Assembly: GCA_902797015.1 (NCBI GenBank)
Contig: CADBRG010000167.1
Span: forward strand, 1-6,293
DNA: 6,293 nucleotides
Direction: 5' to 3'
Source of the DNA: an uncultured Lachnospiraceae bacterium
Lineage (GTDB): Bacteria > Bacillota > Clostridia > Lachnospirales > Lachnospiraceae
Positions 5,434-6,293 of the stretch are shown piece by piece. Made by a program: the position numbers and the translations under genes. Every line of letters starts with the position of its first letter. The stretch's first letter is position 1. The notes under the pieces are model-generated. The model made no database searches and was not told the DNA's origin. It worked only from the letters and a program-made list of their open reading frames with translations.

Positions 5434-6293
5434 ATGAAAGTCTTATTAATCGCTTTAAATGCAAAATACATACACAGCTGTCTTGCCATTCACAGCCTGA
5501 AAGCGTACGCACTGGATCATATTGATAACACGGCGCAAGACGTACAGATTGATACACTTGAATATACGATCAATCAGCCGGTTGATGATATCTTAAGCGA
5601 TATCTGTGACCATGTAGCAGATACAAGATGCCTCATCGCATTTTCCTGCTATATCTGGAATATCGAATATGTGAAGAAGCTGGCGCTTCTGCTCTCGTAT
5701 ACGATCCCGACAGCAAAGATCTGGTTCGGTGGACCGGAGGTCTCCTATTGCGCAGAAGCATACTTACAGGAAAACCCTGCTGTCACCGGTGTGATGACAG
5801 GCGAAGGGGAAGCTGTTTTCACAGAACTGATACAAGCAGATCTCCTGCAAAATATCCCGGGCATCGTGTATCGTTCTGATGACGATCACATCATCACGAA
5901 TCCCCCGGCAGCACTTCTGGATCTGGATGATCTCGTGTTCCCCTATCCGGACCAGGCCCTTTTGGATCACCATATCCTGTATTATGAAAGCAGTCGTGGC
6001 TGTCCGTTCGGATGCAGCTACTGTCTTTCCTCAATCGATCGTCGGGTACGGTTTAAAAGCCTTCCAAAAGTTTATCAGGAATTGACTTATTTTCTGGATC
6101 AGCATGTGCCGCTGGTCAAATTTGTCGACCGTACCTTTAACTGCGATCATAAGCGCACACTTGCCATCTGGCAGTTTTTAAAAGACCATGATAACGGCGT
6201 CACACGCTTCCACTTTGAAGTCACGGCAGAGCTCTTAAACGACGAAGAACTCGCGCTTTTGTCCACGCTCCGTCCGGGTCTTGTTCAGCTGGA
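5434..6293 (+). CDS. B12-binding-domain radical SAM protein, 3'-truncated
   Basis: The frame is open from ATG 5434 to the right edge, giving 286 residues without a stop; the C-terminal part is outside the window. The start MKVLLIALNAKYIHS is typical for this family. Residues 1 to about 150 form the Rossmann-like cobalamin-binding domain, with IWFGGPEVS (96-104) and MTGEGEAVF (131-139). The radical SAM core then starts with the iron-sulfur motif CPFGCSYC (C190, C194, C197), preceded by YYESSRG. The Fe-S cluster and S-adenosylmethionine generate a radical, and cobalamin usually serves in methyl transfer or ring chemistry. The canonical DxHxxG lower-ligand motif is not seen, as in BchE-like relatives. 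The substrate is unknown, and no neighbouring biosynthetic gene is visible. There is no ribosome binding site before the ATG, and the predicted promoter lies directly upstream, so it seems to be transcribed separately, possibly as a leaderless mRNA. Confidence 0.92.
   Translation, partial: MKVLLIALNAKYIHSCLAIHSLKAYALDHIDNTAQDVQIDTLEYTINQPVDDILSDICDHVADTRCLIAFSCYIWNIEYVKKLALLLSYTIPTAKIWFGGPEVSYCAEAYLQENPAVTGVMTGEGEAVFTELIQADLLQNIPGIVYRSDDDHIITNPPAALLDLDDLVFPYPDQALLDHHILYYESSRGCPFGCSYCLSSIDRRVRFKSLPKVYQELTYFLDQHVPLVKFVDRTFNCDHKRTLAIWQFLKDHDNGVTRFHFEVTAELLNDEELALLSTLRPGLVQL

Noticed and set aside
5628..6085. Two short + strand open frames (5628-5879 and 5879-6085).
   Set aside because: They are out-of-phase shadows of the radical SAM gene, which is open over the full stretch and carries the cysteine motif.

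Overview
The window reads as a piece of a Gram-positive anaerobe chromosome, most likely a Lachnospiraceae-type member of the Clostridia. This rests on a stand-alone pyruvate:ferredoxin oxidoreductase beta subunit, AGGAGG-type ribosome binding sites, an OmpR/VanR-type response regulator with a large multi-pass sensor kinase, and a cobalamin-binding-domain radical SAM protein of a kind common in gut clostridia. Base composition is moderate and looks even across the window. All genes lie on the + strand. No tRNA, rRNA, CRISPR array or transposase gene was seen, and no stretch over 300 bases lacks a gene.

Layout. Positions 3-707 hold the C-terminal ~234 residues of a PorB-like subunit, cut by the left edge. 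A LysR-family regulator (732-1604) follows 24 bases later and is probably co-transcribed. A near-perfect 26-bp hairpin (1615-1672) closes this unit. After a T-rich promoter region comes a two-component system. It consists of an OmpR-family response regulator (1788-2483), a membrane protein with a large extracytoplasmic domain (2524-4029), and a histidine kinase catalytic half (up to 5319). A second long hairpin (5330-5397) follows. Last is the first 286 residues of a B12-binding-domain radical SAM protein (5434 to the right edge), whose predicted promoter sits almost on top of its start codon.

The most notable points are two. First, the membrane sensor and the kinase are in the same reading frame, separated only by one TAA codon at 4027-4029. 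The second piece has no convincing ribosome binding site at its first possible start, and the membrane topology makes best sense if the two are joined into one six-helix receptor kinase of about 931 residues. This looks like a kinase gene broken by a nonsense codon (real or a sequencing error), or less likely a split two-protein receptor. Second, the two hairpins bracketing the two-component system share a ~17-base core (ACTATT-CAGAA-TGTT) despite otherwise different arms, which suggests one family of short palindromic repeats.

How the genes work together: PorB and LysR form a metabolic unit (pyruvate to acetyl-CoA with ferredoxin), the regulator possibly sensing a metabolite. The two-component system is a separate envelope-sensing module whose ligand and targets cannot be read from this window. 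The radical SAM gene is apparently an independent transcription unit.
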